Shown piece after piece: positions 51,602-61,730 of a stretch of 64,000 nucleotides of DNA (position 1 is the stretch's first letter; each line of letters begins with the position of its first letter). The stretch is from Sabulicella glaciei (lineage in GTDB: Bacteria > Pseudomonadota > Alphaproteobacteria > Acetobacterales > Acetobacteraceae): assembly GCF_026183895.1 (NCBI RefSeq), contig NZ_JAPFQI010000001.1, positions 711,510 through 775,509 on the forward strand, in the 5' to 3' direction. The notes beneath the pieces were generated by a model. That model ran no database searches and had not been told where the DNA came from. It saw only the letters and a list, made by a program, of their open reading frames with translations. The position numbers were made by a program, and so were the translations under genes.

Positions 51602-52269
51602 GGCGCATGCTCCTCGCCGCGGCGGCGCTAGTGCTGCTGCTCGTGGCGCTGCGCCTTTCTCCGCTGGGCGACGCGCTTTCGCTGGAAAAGCTACGCCAGC
51701 ACCAGACGGGGCTGCTGGCGCTGGTGGAGCAACGGCCCATCCTGGCCGCGCTGCTGTTTCTCGGCGCCTATGTTGCGGTTGTGGCGCTCTCGCTTCCGGG
51801 CGCGACGGTGATGACGCTCACCAGCGGCTTCCTGTTCGGGCCACTCCCCGGCACCGCGCTGGCCGCGACCGGCGCGACTCTCGGCGCGGCGCTGGTCTTC
51901 CTGCTGGCCCGGCGGATCTTGGGCGCGGATGGGCTGGAAAGCCTAGGCGAGCGCGGCGCTCGGCTCGCAGCCTTGTTGCGGCAGGACGGCTTCCTCGTTC
52001 TGCTGGCGCTGCGCCTCGTGCCGCTCTTTCCCTTCGTGCTGGTGAACCTGCTGCCGCCCCTCGCCGGCATGCGGCTCCCGGTCTTTCTCGGGGCGACCGC
52101 GCTGGGCGTCGTTCCGGCCACCTTCGCCTTCGCGCTGGCCGGTTCCGGCCTGGGCGACGCGCTGGAGGGCGGGCGCGTCCTGACGCCCGGGCTGATCCTG
52201 GCGCTGTGCGGCCTCGCTCTGGTGGTGCTGCTGGGCATCCCGCTGCGACGGTGGCTCGAGCGGCGTTGA
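51598..52269 (+). CDS. TVP38/TMEM64 (VTT-domain) membrane protein
   Basis: 223-aa inner-membrane protein of the DedA/TVP38 group. GTG start inside the flavoprotein stop. About six helices; the VTT core reads SLPGATVMTLTSGFLFGPLPGTALAATGATLGAALVFLLAR, with the family element LRLVPLFPFVLVNLLPPLAGM later. This Gly/Pro-rich re-entrant core is linked to lipid scrambling or undecaprenyl-phosphate recycling in relatives. Tight coupling to the flavoprotein suggests the two act together at the membrane; inference. Confidence 0.88.
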   Translation: MRRMLLAAAALVLLLVALRLSPLGDALSLEKLRQHQTGLLALVEQRPILAALLFLGAYVAVVALSLPGATVMTLTSGFLFGPLPGTALAATGATLGAALVFLLARRILGADGLESLGERGARLAALLRQDGFLVLLALRLVPLFPFVLVNLLPPLAGMRLPVFLGATALGVVPATFAFALAGSGLGDALEGGRVLTPGLILALCGLALVVLLGIPLRRWLERR

Positions 52270-52331
52270 AAGCCCTCTTGGCCAGCCACCGGCGCCATGC
52301 GAATGTCCTCCCACTTTCGCAAGGATGCAGG

Positions 52332-52544
52332 ATGCTCCGCCTTCTTCCCATTCTTCTGCTGGTTGCAGCGCCCGCCCTGGCCGAGACACGGCAGCCCAGC
52401 CCAGCGCAAAGGGCGCAGCAGGAAAGGATGCGAAGCTGCAACGCCGAGGCGAAGAGCCGCAGCCTTTCCGGCGAGCAGCGTCAGGGCTTCATGCGGACCT
52501 GCCTGCGCGGCCAGGCCAGCGGGGCGACGCAGCAGCCGATGTGA
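52332..52544 (+). CDS. PsiF-repeat small exported protein
   Basis: 70 aa. The signal peptide MLRLLPILLLVAAPALA leaves a mature protein of about 53 residues whose C-terminal half (RMRSCNAEAKSRSLSGEQRQGFMRTCLRG) is a single PsiF repeat with its two cysteines. PsiF is known from E. coli as phosphate-starvation induced, with no defined activity. The start is the ATG at 52332 behind AAGGATGCAGG. No Pho box is visible in the 62 bp upstream. It ends 4 bp from a convergent gene. Confidence 0.78.
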   Translation: MLRLLPILLLVAAPALAETRQPSPAQRAQQERMRSCNAEAKSRSLSGEQRQGFMRTCLRGQASGATQQPM

Positions 52545-52548
52545 GCCG

Positions 52549-53124
52549 CTACCAGCGGCGCACGGGACCGCAGTCGAGATGCACGAAGCCGTCGCGCCGA
52601 TACAGCCCGACACCGCCGGTCTGCATGTCGGCCGCGGCGCGCGCAATTCCCATGGAATCGCGGCCGGGAAGCCGGCAATCCAAGGCCATGCCGGACATGT
52701 GCAGCGAGACGCGTGACACGCGACGGGATTCCCGGGCGCGGGCCGCGTTGCTTTCGGGGGCCCGGTAGGCGCTGATCACGTCCCACATGTCGTCCGAGCC
52801 CAGGCGACGCTGCACCTGATGGAGCACGTCGAACAGGCGCGGGTCCATGGGCGTTGCTTCGTCCAGGCCAGGGTCGCGCAGCACCTCGTCAAGGCGGTGC
52901 AGGGCGTCGCGGTCATAGCGGCCGTCGCGCCAGTAGACGCCCCGGAAGGAGTCGCCGGTCTGGACGCGGCGCACGGCGATGGAGCGCGTGCCCGAGGCGA
53001 CGCTCTGCGCCATGGCCGGGGCGGTCAGCAGGCCGAAGGCGGCGCCCAGCATCACGCGACGGGGAACGGCGTCGCACGCCACGCCGTCCCGGCAGGCCGG
53101 GCAGGTATCGTGAAAGAGTCGCAT
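52549..53124 (-). CDS. DUF882/YcbK-like peptidase (M15 family) with export signal
   Basis: 191-aa periplasmic enzyme of the M15/DUF882 group, thought to trim peptidoglycan peptides. The metal-site pattern is SLHMSGMALDCRLPG (H-x6-D) and DGFVHLDCGPV at the C-terminus, with VISAYRAPESNA before. The N-terminus (MRLFHDTCPACRDGVACDAVPRRVMLGAAFGLL) has a C-x2-C pair and a twin-arginine-like stretch, with cleavage near AMAQ (about residue 40). The start is the ATG at 53124. It follows the L,D-transpeptidase by 7 bp on the same strand; the pair occurs together widely in alphaproteobacteria. Confidence 0.86.
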   Translation of the reverse strand: MRLFHDTCPACRDGVACDAVPRRVMLGAAFGLLTAPAMAQSVASGTRSIAVRRVQTGDSFRGVYWRDGRYDRDALHRLDEVLRDPGLDEATPMDPRLFDVLHQVQRRLGSDDMWDVISAYRAPESNAARARESRRVSRVSLHMSGMALDCRLPGRDSMGIARAAADMQTGGVGLYRRDGFVHLDCGPVRRW

Positions 53125-53131
53125 GGTGTGT

Positions 53132-54610
53132 CTAGCTCCGCGCCGCCACCGGAACGCGGGGAGCGCGGCTTTCCATTGCGCGCGCATAGGCCTGGTCGAG
53201 CCCATAAATGTCCGGACGGATCCGGACATCCCTCCCCGCGACCGTGACGGTCGAATAATGAAGGCGGATGGGTAGCTGTCGCCTCAGCGAGGCGACGGAG
53301 GTGGCGCGGGAGGCCAGCATGCGGTCTGCCCGCTCGCGATCCCAGCCGGGCATGCCGTCCAGGAGCAGCGTCAGGAAATCCATCGGGCGCTCCAGCCGGA
53401 TGCAGCCCGATGAGAAGGCTCGGTCGGGGCGGCGGAAATACTGCCGCTCCGGCGTGTCATGCAGGAAGATGTCGTCCCCGTTCGGCATGATGAATTTCAG
53501 CCGGCCGAGGGCATTCAGGTCGCCCGCGTCCTGACGGAGGATGAAGGGGAAGCGGTCGGGGTGGACGGAGCGCCAGTCCACCGTCATCGGGTCGATTTCC
53601 GTCAGCTCGCCTTCAATCCAGCGGAAGATGCGGATGCCGCGCTGCGCGAGGGATTGCGGGTCGCGCCGGAGGCGCGGAAGCATGTCCTCCTTCGCGAGGC
53701 GCTGCGGCACGCCCCAGGGCGGGTTGAACTGCACGGCGGTCAAGCGCGTCACGATCATCGGCGTGGCGCGGGCGGGCCGGCCCACCACCACGGCCATGTC
53801 CATCAGCACCCGCTCCTCTTCCAGCACCAGGAGGCGGTAATCGGGGACGTTCACCTCGATGCGGCGTTCGCGTAGCGCGGGAGCAAGGCCGCGCCGCATG
53901 TCGAGCGCGACCCTGATCTGGTCGACCTGATGCTGCGGCGAGCGATTGAGCGCGGCGAAGGTCAGGGCGCCGACACGACCATCGGCCTCCAGCCCCGCGT
54001 CGCTCTGGAAGCGGCGCACCGCGGCGACCAGCGCCTCGTTGAACTCCTCGCCGGTGCCGGGGTGGGCGGCAAGCTGGGGATCGGTCGCAGCGAGGCGCGC
54101 GCGCAGGGCCGGCACTCGGGCAGCGTCGAGGGCACCCGGCTCCAACGTGCCACCCGCGCTGGGAACGGCGGGAAGCGGGCGCAGCGCGCGGGCACGGGCA
54201 GCAGCGAGGCCCGCCTTCAGCGCCGCGACCTCCGGCCCTGCCTGGGCAGCACGGTCCAGCGCCTCGACCGGCTCGGCGGATTGTGTGATCTGCGCCAGCC
54301 ATGGCCCGAGCGGGTGCGCCGCCGTATCACGCCTCAGGTCCACACGTCCGGCTGGGACGCCCGCGCGCCCATGCAGGAGGTCCGTCATGACCATTCCGGC
54401 TGCGCGCAGGATGGCGGCTGGATCGGACAGGGTCGCCGGGCCAAGATCGTACCAGCGCGGGTCCAGCCCGTCCTCCTCGACGCGCAGCAGCCGCTCGGCC
54501 AAGCGCGCAAGGGCTTCCGGGCTTGCCGCGATGGCGCGCGTCTGTGCACGGGCGTGCCCCGAGGCAGCGCCGAGCGCCGCGACGGCGGCCAGGAAATGGC
54601 GACGATCCAT
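53132..54610 (-). CDS. YcbB/LdtD-type L,D-transpeptidase
   Basis: 492-aa periplasmic peptidoglycan cross-linking enzyme making 3-3 links. Tat-like signal MDRRHFLAAVAALGAASG (cleavage near ARAQ), a scaffold domain to about residue 180, a peptidoglycan-binding motif (AVRRFQSDAGLEADGRVG, residues about 200-230) and then the YkuD catalytic domain. Its motif is IFLHDTPERQYF...FSSGCIRLERP with catalytic C403. The large insert before the Cys is the YcbB-type capping loop. L,D-linkages are resistant to most beta-lactams, a known family property. The DUF882 peptidase follows 7 bp later. Confidence 0.92.
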   Translation of the reverse strand: MDRRHFLAAVAALGAASGHARAQTRAIAASPEALARLAERLLRVEEDGLDPRWYDLGPATLSDPAAILRAAGMVMTDLLHGRAGVPAGRVDLRRDTAAHPLGPWLAQITQSAEPVEALDRAAQAGPEVAALKAGLAAARARALRPLPAVPSAGGTLEPGALDAARVPALRARLAATDPQLAAHPGTGEEFNEALVAAVRRFQSDAGLEADGRVGALTFAALNRSPQHQVDQIRVALDMRRGLAPALRERRIEVNVPDYRLLVLEEERVLMDMAVVVGRPARATPMIVTRLTAVQFNPPWGVPQRLAKEDMLPRLRRDPQSLAQRGIRIFRWIEGELTEIDPMTVDWRSVHPDRFPFILRQDAGDLNALGRLKFIMPNGDDIFLHDTPERQYFRRPDRAFSSGCIRLERPMDFLTLLLDGMPGWDRERADRMLASRATSVASLRRQLPIRLHYSTVTVAGRDVRIRPDIYGLDQAYARAMESRAPRVPVAARS

Positions 54611-54680
54611 GGGCCGGTTCTACACGCCTCGCCGGCGCGGCGCAAAGCGCGGGTAAGCCCTCATCCATCGCCCGAACCTT

Positions 54681-54713
54681 GCAGGACGGGCAATCCGTGA
54701 AAGCCCGTCTTGC
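54681..54713 (-). terminator. Hairpin after mccA, probable terminator
   Basis: GCAGGACGGGC (54681-54691) pairs with GCCCGTCTTGC (54703-54713) over 11 bp with one wobble/mismatch, loop 11 bases. It lies 21 bp beyond the mccA stop on the minus strand, ahead of the transpeptidase gene, in a 124-bp gap. No long T-run follows. Confidence 0.5.
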
Positions 54714-54734
54714 CTCATCGCCATACGCTCGACC

Positions 54735-56633
54735 TCAGGCAGCGGGGGTCAGCAGCACCAATGCCTCGCCCTCTTCAACCGCATCGCCCGGCGCATGGGG
54801 CACGGCTTCGATCCGGCCGGCAAAGGGCGCGTGGAACTTCAGTTCCGTCTTCATCGCTTCCATGACCGCTAGGAGCTGGCCCTCCGCGACCTTGTCGCCG
54901 GCCGCAACCAGCAATTGCACCAGCCGGCCGGGGATGGGCGCGAGCAAGGTCCCGGCATCCCCGGCTTCGGAGCCGGAGCTGGGCGTCTCGACAAGCTCCA
55001 GGCGCCAGGCCTCACCGGGCCGGATGACCCGCAGGACGTCGCCCTCTACCGTAAGTCGGGCGCCCGATGCGTCAGGCGCCACGCCGTCCAGCATCACACC
55101 GGAGGGCGAGCGCCGCACGGTAAGAGCATGGGTGGCAATCCCGTCCGACCAGTGCTCTACCCGCTCCGCCACGCCCTGGAGCCGGAACCCGTCCTGCCGG
55201 TTCCACGGTCCTGACACCTCCCGCGCCCGGGGCCATGCCAGCGCGGCGGCGAGGAGAGGCGCAGGCATCGGGCGCTGGGCGGCCAGCAATGCCTCCGCGT
55301 GGCGGGTGATGAACCCCGTGTCCAGCTCCAGTGCACGCAACGCGGGATGCCGTGCCAAGCGGCGGAGGAAAGGGAGGTTCGTGGCGAAGCCTTCTAGCGA
55401 CGCCGCCTCCAGCGCCTCAGCGAGGCGGTCCAGGGCAGCATCGCGATCCTCGCCCCAGGCGATCAGCTTGGCCAGCATCGGGTCATAGAAGGAGGTGACG
55501 GCGTCACCGGTGCGGAACCCCGCATCCAGCCGCAGCCCCTTCCCTTCGGGCACCTCCAGCCGCGCGATTTGTCCGGTGGAGGGCCGGAAATCCTGGGCCG
55601 CGTCCTCGGCGTAAAGACGCACCTCGACCGCGTGGCCTTTCGGCGCCGGAGGGAGGTCGGAAGGCAAGGTGTCACCAGACGCAACGCGCAATTGCCATTC
55701 CACGAGGTCGAGGCCGGTTACCATCTCGGTGACCGGATGCTCGACCTGGAGGCGCGTGTTCATCTCCAGGAAATAGGCCTCGTCGGCCTCCACGATGAAT
55801 TCCACCGTTCCGGCATTCACGTAGCCCACGGCGCGCGCGGCGTTCACCGCCGCCTCGTGCAGCCTGTCGCGCAGAGCCTCGGGCAGGGCCGGCGCAGGCG
55901 CTTCCTCCAGCACCTTCTGATGGCGCCGCTGCACCGAGCAATCCCGCGTGTGGAGGTGGACGATGCGGCCATGGGTGTCGCCCAACACCTGCACCTCCAC
56001 GTGGCGCGGCCGAGCGAGGTAGCGTTCCAGCAGGACGCGCGCATCGCCGAAGGCGGCTTCCGCCTCGCGCCGGGCTCCCGCCAGCTCAGCGACGAAATCC
56101 TCGGGTCGCTGGGCGGGGCGCATCCCCTTCCCGCCCCCGCCGGCGCTCGCCTTGATCAGCACGGGAAAGCCGATCCGCCGCGCCTCGGCTTCGAGCACCG
56201 CGTCCGATTGGTCCTCGCCATGGTAGCCGGGCACGGTCGGCACGCCGGCCGCCACCATCAGGCGCTTGCTTTCTGCCTTGGAACCCATGGCCCGGATCGC
56301 CCCCGGGCCCGGTCCGACGAAGGTGATGCCGGCTGCGGCGCAGGCCTCGGCGAAAGCGGCGTTCTCGCTGAGGAAGCCGTAGCCCGGATGGATCGCGTCG
56401 GCGCCGGTGCGGCGCGCCACCTCCAGTATCGCCTCGGCACGCAGGTAGGATTCCGCTGCGGGGGCGGGGCCGATGCAGTGCGCCTCGTCTGCCACTTCTA
56501 CATGCAGCGCGTGGCGGTCGGCTTCCGAATACAAGGCGATGACCCGGCAACCGAGGCGCCGCGCGGTGCGGGTGATGCGGACGGCGATCTCGCCGCGATT
56601 GGCGATGAGCAGGGTGCGGAACATGGCGCTCAC
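54735..56633 (-). CDS. mccA: Methylcrotonyl-CoA carboxylase biotin-containing alpha subunit
   Basis: 632-aa ATP-dependent biotin carboxylase with a fused biotin carrier domain. Biotin carboxylase: [40 protein letters not shown] (ATP Gly-rich loop) and [16 protein letters not shown]. The C-terminal lipoyl-like domain has the biotin Lys K595 in [11 protein letters not shown]. It probably starts with GTG at 56633, overlapping the mccB stop by 4 bp; ATG three codons in is possible. Assigned to methylcrotonyl- rather than propionyl-CoA carboxylase from its mccB and isovaleryl-CoA dehydrogenase neighbours. Last gene of the operon before the hairpin. Confidence 0.93.
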   Translation of the reverse strand: MSAMFRTLLIANRGEIAVRITRTARRLGCRVIALYSEADRHALHVEVADEAHCIGPAPAAESYLRAEAILEVARRTGADAIHPGYGFLSENAAFAEACAAAGITFVGPGPGAIRAMGSKAESKRLMVAAGVPTVPGYHGEDQSDAVLEAEARRIGFPVLIKASAGGGGKGMRPAQRPEDFVAELAGARREAEAAFGDARVLLERYLARPRHVEVQVLGDTHGRIVHLHTRDCSVQRRHQKVLEEAPAPALPEALRDRLHEAAVNAARAVGYVNAGTVEFIVEADEAYFLEMNTRLQVEHPVTEMVTGLDLVEWQLRVASGDTLPSDLPPAPKGHAVEVRLYAEDAAQDFRPSTGQIARLEVPEGKGLRLDAGFRTGDAVTSFYDPMLAKLIAWGEDRDAALDRLAEALEAASLEGFATNLPFLRRLARHPALRALELDTGFITRHAEALLAAQRPMPAPLLAAALAWPRAREVSGPWNRQDGFRLQGVAERVEHWSDGIATHALTVRRSPSGVMLDGVAPDASGARLTVEGDVLRVIRPGEAWRLELVETPSSGSEAGDAGTLLAPIPGRLVQLLVAAGDKVAEGQLLAVMEAMKTELKFHAPFAGRIEAVPHAPGDAVEEGEALVLLTPAA

Positions 56634-58231
56634 ATCCGAAAGAGTGGTGCGGCGCGACGCTCACCGGGCTCGTGCATCGCTGCGTGCAGCGCAAGGCCCA
56701 GCACGTCCCGGCTGAGGGCAGGCGGAATGATGCCGTCATCCCAGAGCCGCGCCGTGGCATGGTAGGGATCTCCCTCGCGCTCGTACTTGTCGCGGATCGG
56801 AGCCTTGAAGGTCTCCTCCTCCTCCGCGCTCCAGGACTTGCCGGCGGCCTCCAGGTTGTCGCGCCGAAGCGTGGCGAGGACGCTCGCCGCCTGCTCGCCG
56901 CCCATGACGGAGATGCGCGAGTTGGGCCAGGTGAAAAGGAAGCGCGGCGAATAGGCGCGGCCGCACATGCCATAGTTCCCCGCGCCAAAGGATCCGCCGG
57001 TGATCAGCGTCAGCTTGGGCACCGAGGCAGTGGCGACGGCGGTGACCAGCTTCGCGCCATCCTTGGCGATGCCGCCCGTCTCATATTTCCGCCCCACCAT
57101 GAAGCCGGCGATGTTCTGCAGGAACAGCAGCGGGATGCCGCGCTGGCAGCAAAGTTCGATGAAATGCGCACCCTTCTGCGCACTCTCGCTGAACAGGATT
57201 CCGTCATTCGCGAGGATGCCCACAGGCATGCCCCAGAGATGCGCGAAGCCTGTGACGAGAGTCGTGCCGTAGCGCGGCTTGAATTCGTCCAGCTCGGACC
57301 GGTCCACGATGCGCGCGATGATCTCGCGCGCCGGCACTGGCTGCCGCACGTCGCTGGGAACCAGACCGTGCAGTTCGGCCGGGTCGTAGGCGGGTGGCCC
57401 AGCGACGCGCGGGGGCGCATGCGGCTTCGGCGCGTTGAGGTTACCGACGATGCGCCGCAGCAGCGCAAGGGCGTGGTGGTCATCCTCGGCCAGATGGTCG
57501 GCGACCCCAGACAGGCGGGTGTGCACGTCGCCCCCGCCGAGATCCTCGGCGCTCACCACCTCCCCGGTTGCGGCCTTCACCAAAGGCGGGCCGCCAAGGA
57601 AGATCGTGCCCTGGTTGCGGACGATCACTGCCTCGTCGCACATGGCGGGGACATAGGCGCCGCCCGCGGTGCAGGAGCCCATGACAGCGGCGATCTGTGG
57701 GATTCCCTCGGCCGACATGTTGGCTTGGTTGAAGAAGATGCGGCCGAAATGCTCGCGATCAGGGAAGATCTCGTCCTGGTTCGGGAGGTTGGCTCCGCCC
57801 GAATCCACGAGGTAGAGGCAAGGCAGGCGGTTCTCCCGCGCGACCTCCTGGGCGCGAAGGTGCTTCTTCACCGTCAGCGGAAAATAGGTCCCGCCCTTCA
57901 CGGTGGCGTCGTTCGCGACGACCACGCAAAGCCGACCCGACACCATGCCCAGCCCCGTGACAAGCCCAGCTCCCGGCACCTCATCGCCATAAAGGCCATT
58001 CGCTGCGAGCGGACTCAGTTCCAGGAATGGAGCGCCGGGATCGAGCAGGTTCTCGACCCGCGCGCGAGGCAAGAGCTTGCCGCGTGACAGGTGCTTCTGT
58101 CGCGCCGCCTCTGGTCCACCCAGCGCGGCGCGCGCGGTCCGGGAGGAAAGTTCCGCCAGCAGCGCGTCCATGCGGGCGCGGTTGGCGCGAGATTCCTCGG
58201 TCCGAAGGTTCAGCTTGGATGCGATGCGCAC
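56630..58231 (-). CDS. mccB: Methylcrotonyl-CoA carboxylase carboxyltransferase beta subunit
   Basis: 533-aa carboxyltransferase that carboxylates 3-methylcrotonyl-CoA, third step of leucine breakdown. Markers: [48 protein letters not shown] for the N-lobe acyl-CoA site, and [31 protein letters not shown] for biotin contact in the C-lobe. GTG start directly abutting the isovaleryl-CoA dehydrogenase stop. The N-terminal length and [11 protein letters not shown] mark the MCC type over propionyl-CoA carboxylase. Confidence 0.95.
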   Translation of the reverse strand: MRIASKLNLRTEESRANRARMDALLAELSSRTARAALGGPEAARQKHLSRGKLLPRARVENLLDPGAPFLELSPLAANGLYGDEVPGAGLVTGLGMVSGRLCVVVANDATVKGGTYFPLTVKKHLRAQEVARENRLPCLYLVDSGGANLPNQDEIFPDREHFGRIFFNQANMSAEGIPQIAAVMGSCTAGGAYVPAMCDEAVIVRNQGTIFLGGPPLVKAATGEVVSAEDLGGGDVHTRLSGVADHLAEDDHHALALLRRIVGNLNAPKPHAPPRVAGPPAYDPAELHGLVPSDVRQPVPAREIIARIVDRSELDEFKPRYGTTLVTGFAHLWGMPVGILANDGILFSESAQKGAHFIELCCQRGIPLLFLQNIAGFMVGRKYETGGIAKDGAKLVTAVATASVPKLTLITGGSFGAGNYGMCGRAYSPRFLFTWPNSRISVMGGEQAASVLATLRRDNLEAAGKSWSAEEEETFKAPIRDKYEREGDPYHATARLWDDGIIPPALSRDVLGLALHAAMHEPGERRAAPLFRM

Positions 58232-59404
58232 CTACGCCGTCTCCCGGAAGATCTCGCGTCCGATCAGAAGGCGGCGGATCTCGCTGGTCCCGGCACCGAT
58301 CTCGTAGAGCTTGGCATCGCGCAGGAGGCGGCCGGTCGGGTAGTCGTTGATGTAGCCATTGCCCCCGAGGATCTGGATCGCATCCAGCGCGGCGCGTGTC
58401 GCCTCCTCCGCCGCGAAGAGGATGGCGCCGGCTGCGTCCTTGCGTGTCGTCTTGCCGGCGTCGCAGGCACGGGCCACGGCGTAGACATAGGCGCGCGCCG
58501 CATTGAGCCGTGTGTACATGTCGGCGACCTTGCCCTGGATGAACTGGAACTCGCCGATCGGGCTGCCGAATTGCTGTCGCTGATGGATATAAGGCACCAC
58601 CACGTCCAGGCAGGCCTGCATGATGCCGAGCGGCCCCGCCGCCAGCACCGCCCGCTCATAGTCAAGCCCGGACATGAGCACCCGCACACCGCCATTCACG
58701 GCGCCCAGCACGTTCTCCTCCGGCACCTCGCAGTTCTCGAAGACGAGTTCCGAGGTGGGCGAGCCACGCATGCCAAGCTTGTCCAGCTTCTGCGCCGGGG
58801 TGAAACCCTTGAAGCCGCGCTCGACGATGAAGGCGGTGATGCCCTTCGGACCGGCCTCCGGCTCCGTCTTGGCATAGACGATGATCGTTTCGGCGTAGTG
58901 GGCGTTGGTGATCCAGAGCTTCGTGCCGTTCAGCACGTAGCGGTCGCCGCGCTTCTCCGCCCGCAGCTTCATGGAGACGACGTCCGAGCCCGCGCCCGGC
59001 TCGCTCATCGCCAGCGCGCCGAGGTGATCGCCGCTGATCAGCTTGGGAAGGTAGCGGGCCTTCTGCGCCTCCGTCCCATTCCGCTCGATCTGGTTGACGC
59101 ACAGATTGCTGTGCGCTCCATAGGACAGGCCGATGCTGGCCGAGGCGCGGCTGACCTCCTCCATCGCCACGCAATGGGCGAGGTACCCCATTCCGGCGCC
59201 GCCATGCTCCTCGCTGGCGGTGATGCCATGCAGGCCGAGCGCGCCCATCTCCGGCCAAAGGTGGCGCGGGAACTCGTCGGTGCGGTCGATCTCTGCGGCG
59301 AGCGGCGCGATGCGCTGGTCGCTGAAGCCGCGCACCGTGTCGCGCAGGGCCTCGACGGGTTCGCCCAGGGCAAAGTCCAGTCCGGGTGGCGTGTTCGGGA
59401 TCAT
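58232..59404 (-). CDS. ivd: Isovaleryl-CoA dehydrogenase
   Basis: 390-aa flavoprotein oxidising isovaleryl-CoA to 3-methylcrotonyl-CoA. Diagnostic parts: [50 protein letters not shown], the catalytic Glu in [18 protein letters not shown] (position used by isovaleryl-CoA dehydrogenase rather than the C-terminal Glu of other members) and [34 protein letters not shown]. The ATG overlaps the synthetase stop by 4 bp. Feeds directly into the mccB/mccA products that follow. Confidence 0.95.
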   Translation of the reverse strand: MIPNTPPGLDFALGEPVEALRDTVRGFSDQRIAPLAAEIDRTDEFPRHLWPEMGALGLHGITASEEHGGAGMGYLAHCVAMEEVSRASASIGLSYGAHSNLCVNQIERNGTEAQKARYLPKLISGDHLGALAMSEPGAGSDVVSMKLRAEKRGDRYVLNGTKLWITNAHYAETIIVYAKTEPEAGPKGITAFIVERGFKGFTPAQKLDKLGMRGSPTSELVFENCEVPEENVLGAVNGGVRVLMSGLDYERAVLAAGPLGIMQACLDVVVPYIHQRQQFGSPIGEFQFIQGKVADMYTRLNAARAYVYAVARACDAGKTTRKDAAGAILFAAEEATRAALDAIQILGGNGYINDYPTGRLLRDAKLYEIGAGTSEIRRLLIGREIFRETA

Positions 59405-60936
59405 GGCAGCCTGTTCCAGTTCTCGCGCAGGGTGCGCCGCATGATCTTGCCTGTCGCTGTCTGCGGCAACTCCGCGACGAAGCGGATGTGGCGGGGATAA
59501 AGATGGCCGGCAAGGCGGGTCCGGACATGGGCCTGGAGGGCTGCCTCCAATTCCGGGCTGCCGGGATGGCCGGCGCGCAGGACGACCGCCGCGGCCACCG
59601 CCTCGGTCCGCATAGGGTCGGGAATGCCGATCACGGCGGCGGCGGCCACGGCCTCGTGCCGCATTAGGCAGTCCTCGACCTCGCCAGGGCCGATCCGGTA
59701 GCCGGCGGAGGTGATGACATCGTCGGCGCGACCGAGAAAGCGGATGAAGCCGTCAGCGTCCATCTCGCCGGCATCGCCGGTCATGAGCCATCCGTCGCGG
59801 AACTTGGCCGCGGTGTCACCGGGCCGCTTCCAATAGCCCAGGAACATGACGGGATCGGGCGAGCGGACCGCGATCTCGCCCTCCACGATGGCAAGCTCGT
59901 GCCCTGGCACGGCGCGGCCCGCCCAGCCCGGCTTCGGCGGGAAAAGGACGCCGCATGAGGAGACGACGAGGTTGCACTCGGTCTGGCCGTAGAACTCGTT
60001 GATCGAAACCCCGAAGGCCTCCCTCCCCCATTCCAGCATCTCCGCGCCCAGTGTCTCGCCACCCGAACCGATGGAACGGGGCCGCGCCCCGAGCCGCGCC
60101 GGGTCAGGCACTTGCCGCATGAGGCGCAGCGCGGTGGGCGGCAGGAACAAGTTGCGGATGCCCTGGCGGGCAACCAGGTGGAACGCTTCCTCCGGGTCGA
60201 ACTTGGCCATGCGGTGCGCCATCACTGCAACGCCGTGGAACAGGCTGGGCAGCAGCACGTCCAGCAGCCCGCCGATCCAGGCCCAGTCAGCCGGGGTCCA
60301 GAACAGGTCGCCGGGCTGGGGGAAGAGGTCCTGCGGCATCTCCACCCCCGGCAGATGGCCAAGCAGCACCCGGTGCGCATGAAGCGCTCCCTTGGGGGAG
60401 CCGGTCGTGCCGCTGGTGTAGATGATCAGCGCAGGGTCCTCGGCCGAGGTCTCTGCGCATTCGTGACGGTCGCTCGCGCGCTCCATGGCGGCCCGCATGT
60501 CCAGGGCGCCCGGCCCGATGCTGAACACCAGCGGACCCGTTGGAAGCTTCTGGAGTCCCTCCCCGTCCGTGACGACGGCGCGCGCATCGCAGTCCGCGAG
60601 GCGATAGGCGATGGCATCCGCGCCGAACAGCCCGAACAGCGGCACGGCAATCGCACCGATGCGGTAGATCGCGATATGCGCCACCGCCGTCTCGACCGCT
60701 TGCGGCAGCAGCACCCCGACGCGGTCCCCCGGCAAGATGCCATGGGCAAGGAGGACATTCGCCATGCGTGAGGCCTGCTGCAGCAACTCGTCGAAGGTGA
60801 CTCGCGACCCGTCCGGACGCAGCAGGGCGACGCGTCCCGTGCCATCCGCCCAACGGTCGCAGCAGGCCCGGGCGATGTTGAACCGTTCCGGGATGTCCCA
60901 CCGGAAATCACGGCGCCAGGCTTCGTAGGAGGTCAC
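59401..60936 (-). CDS. Acyl-CoA synthetase (AMP-forming, short/medium-chain type)
   Basis: 511-aa ligase of the medium-chain acyl-CoA synthetase/acetyl-CoA synthetase-like branch. [20 protein letters not shown]-loop, [12 protein letters not shown] (diagnostic for this branch), [34 protein letters not shown] and [10 protein letters not shown] at the C-terminus. The preferred start is GTG at 60936, overlapping the LivF stop by 4 bp; TTG at 60942 is the upstream alternative. Lying between the importer and isovaleryl-CoA dehydrogenase, it may activate isovalerate or another short branched acid; inference. Confidence 0.88.
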   Translation of the reverse strand: MTSYEAWRRDFRWDIPERFNIARACCDRWADGTGRVALLRPDGSRVTFDELLQQASRMANVLLAHGILPGDRVGVLLPQAVETAVAHIAIYRIGAIAVPLFGLFGADAIAYRLADCDARAVVTDGEGLQKLPTGPLVFSIGPGALDMRAAMERASDRHECAETSAEDPALIIYTSGTTGSPKGALHAHRVLLGHLPGVEMPQDLFPQPGDLFWTPADWAWIGGLLDVLLPSLFHGVAVMAHRMAKFDPEEAFHLVARQGIRNLFLPPTALRLMRQVPDPARLGARPRSIGSGGETLGAEMLEWGREAFGVSINEFYGQTECNLVVSSCGVLFPPKPGWAGRAVPGHELAIVEGEIAVRSPDPVMFLGYWKRPGDTAAKFRDGWLMTGDAGEMDADGFIRFLGRADDVITSAGYRIGPGEVEDCLMRHEAVAAAAVIGIPDPMRTEAVAAAVVLRAGHPGSPELEAALQAHVRTRLAGHLYPRHIRFVAELPQTATGKIMRRTLRENWNRLP

Positions 60937-61727
60937 AGCCAACGCTTGCGCCGCTTGTAGCTCTTGATGTTCTTGAAGGACTTGCGATCCGCGCCGTGGC
61001 CGCCGAGGTAGAACTCCTTCACATCCTCGTTGTCCATCAGCGAGGCCGCGGTGCCGTCCAGCACCACTTTGCCCTGCTCCATGACGTAGCCATAAGAGGC
61101 CACGGAGAGCGCCATCCGCGCATTCTGCTCCACAAGCAGGATGGTGATGCCGAGGTCTCGGTTCAGCTTGCGGATGATGCCGAACACCTCCTTCACCAGG
61201 AGCGGCGAGAGCCCCATGGAAGGTTCGTCCATCAGGATCAGCTTAGGCTGCGCCATCAGGGCGCGGCCGATGGCAAGCATCTGCTGTTCCCCACCCGAGA
61301 GGTAGCCCGCGAGGCCCGTCCGCTCCCTCAAACGCGGGAAGTAGGAATACACCATGTCGATGTCGCGCTTCACCGCGCCATCGGAACGCGTGAAGGCGCC
61401 GAGACGAAGATTCTCCTGGCACGTCATGTCGGCGACAATGCGGCGTCCCTCCATCACCTGGAAGATGCCGCGCCGGACGATGTCATGCGCCTCGATGCCG
61501 TTGATCCGGTCGCCCAGGAAGCGGATCTCGCCCCTCGTGACCTCGCCCTCCTCCGTGCGGAGCAGGCCGGAGATCGCCTTGAGCGTGGTGGACTTGCCCG
61601 CGCCATTGGCGCCGAGCAGGGCGACGATCTCGCCCTGCGGCACTTCCAGCGAAAGGCCCCGAAGCACCAGGATGACGTCGTTGTAGACGACCTCGATGTT
61701 GTTGACCTGGAGCAGCGGGCCCGTCAT
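60933..61727 (-). CDS. Branched-chain-type ABC transporter ATPase (LivF-like)
   Basis: 264-aa ATPase. Walker A GANGAGKST, signature YLSGGEQQMLAIGRAL and Walker B LILMDEPSMGLSP. It carries a basic C-terminal extension ([16 protein letters not shown]) beyond the ordinary LivF end, a feature of a HAAT subfamily found beside acyl-CoA ligases. It is 3 bp behind the receptor gene and overlaps the synthetase gene by 4 bp. Confidence 0.93.
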   Translation of the reverse strand: MTGPLLQVNNIEVVYNDVILVLRGLSLEVPQGEIVALLGANGAGKSTTLKAISGLLRTEEGEVTRGEIRFLGDRINGIEAHDIVRRGIFQVMEGRRIVADMTCQENLRLGAFTRSDGAVKRDIDMVYSYFPRLRERTGLAGYLSGGEQQMLAIGRALMAQPKLILMDEPSMGLSPLLVKEVFGIIRKLNRDLGITILLVEQNARMALSVASYGYVMEQGKVVLDGTAASLMDNEDVKEFYLGGHGADRKSFKNIKSYKRRKRWL

Positions 61728-61730
61728 CGC

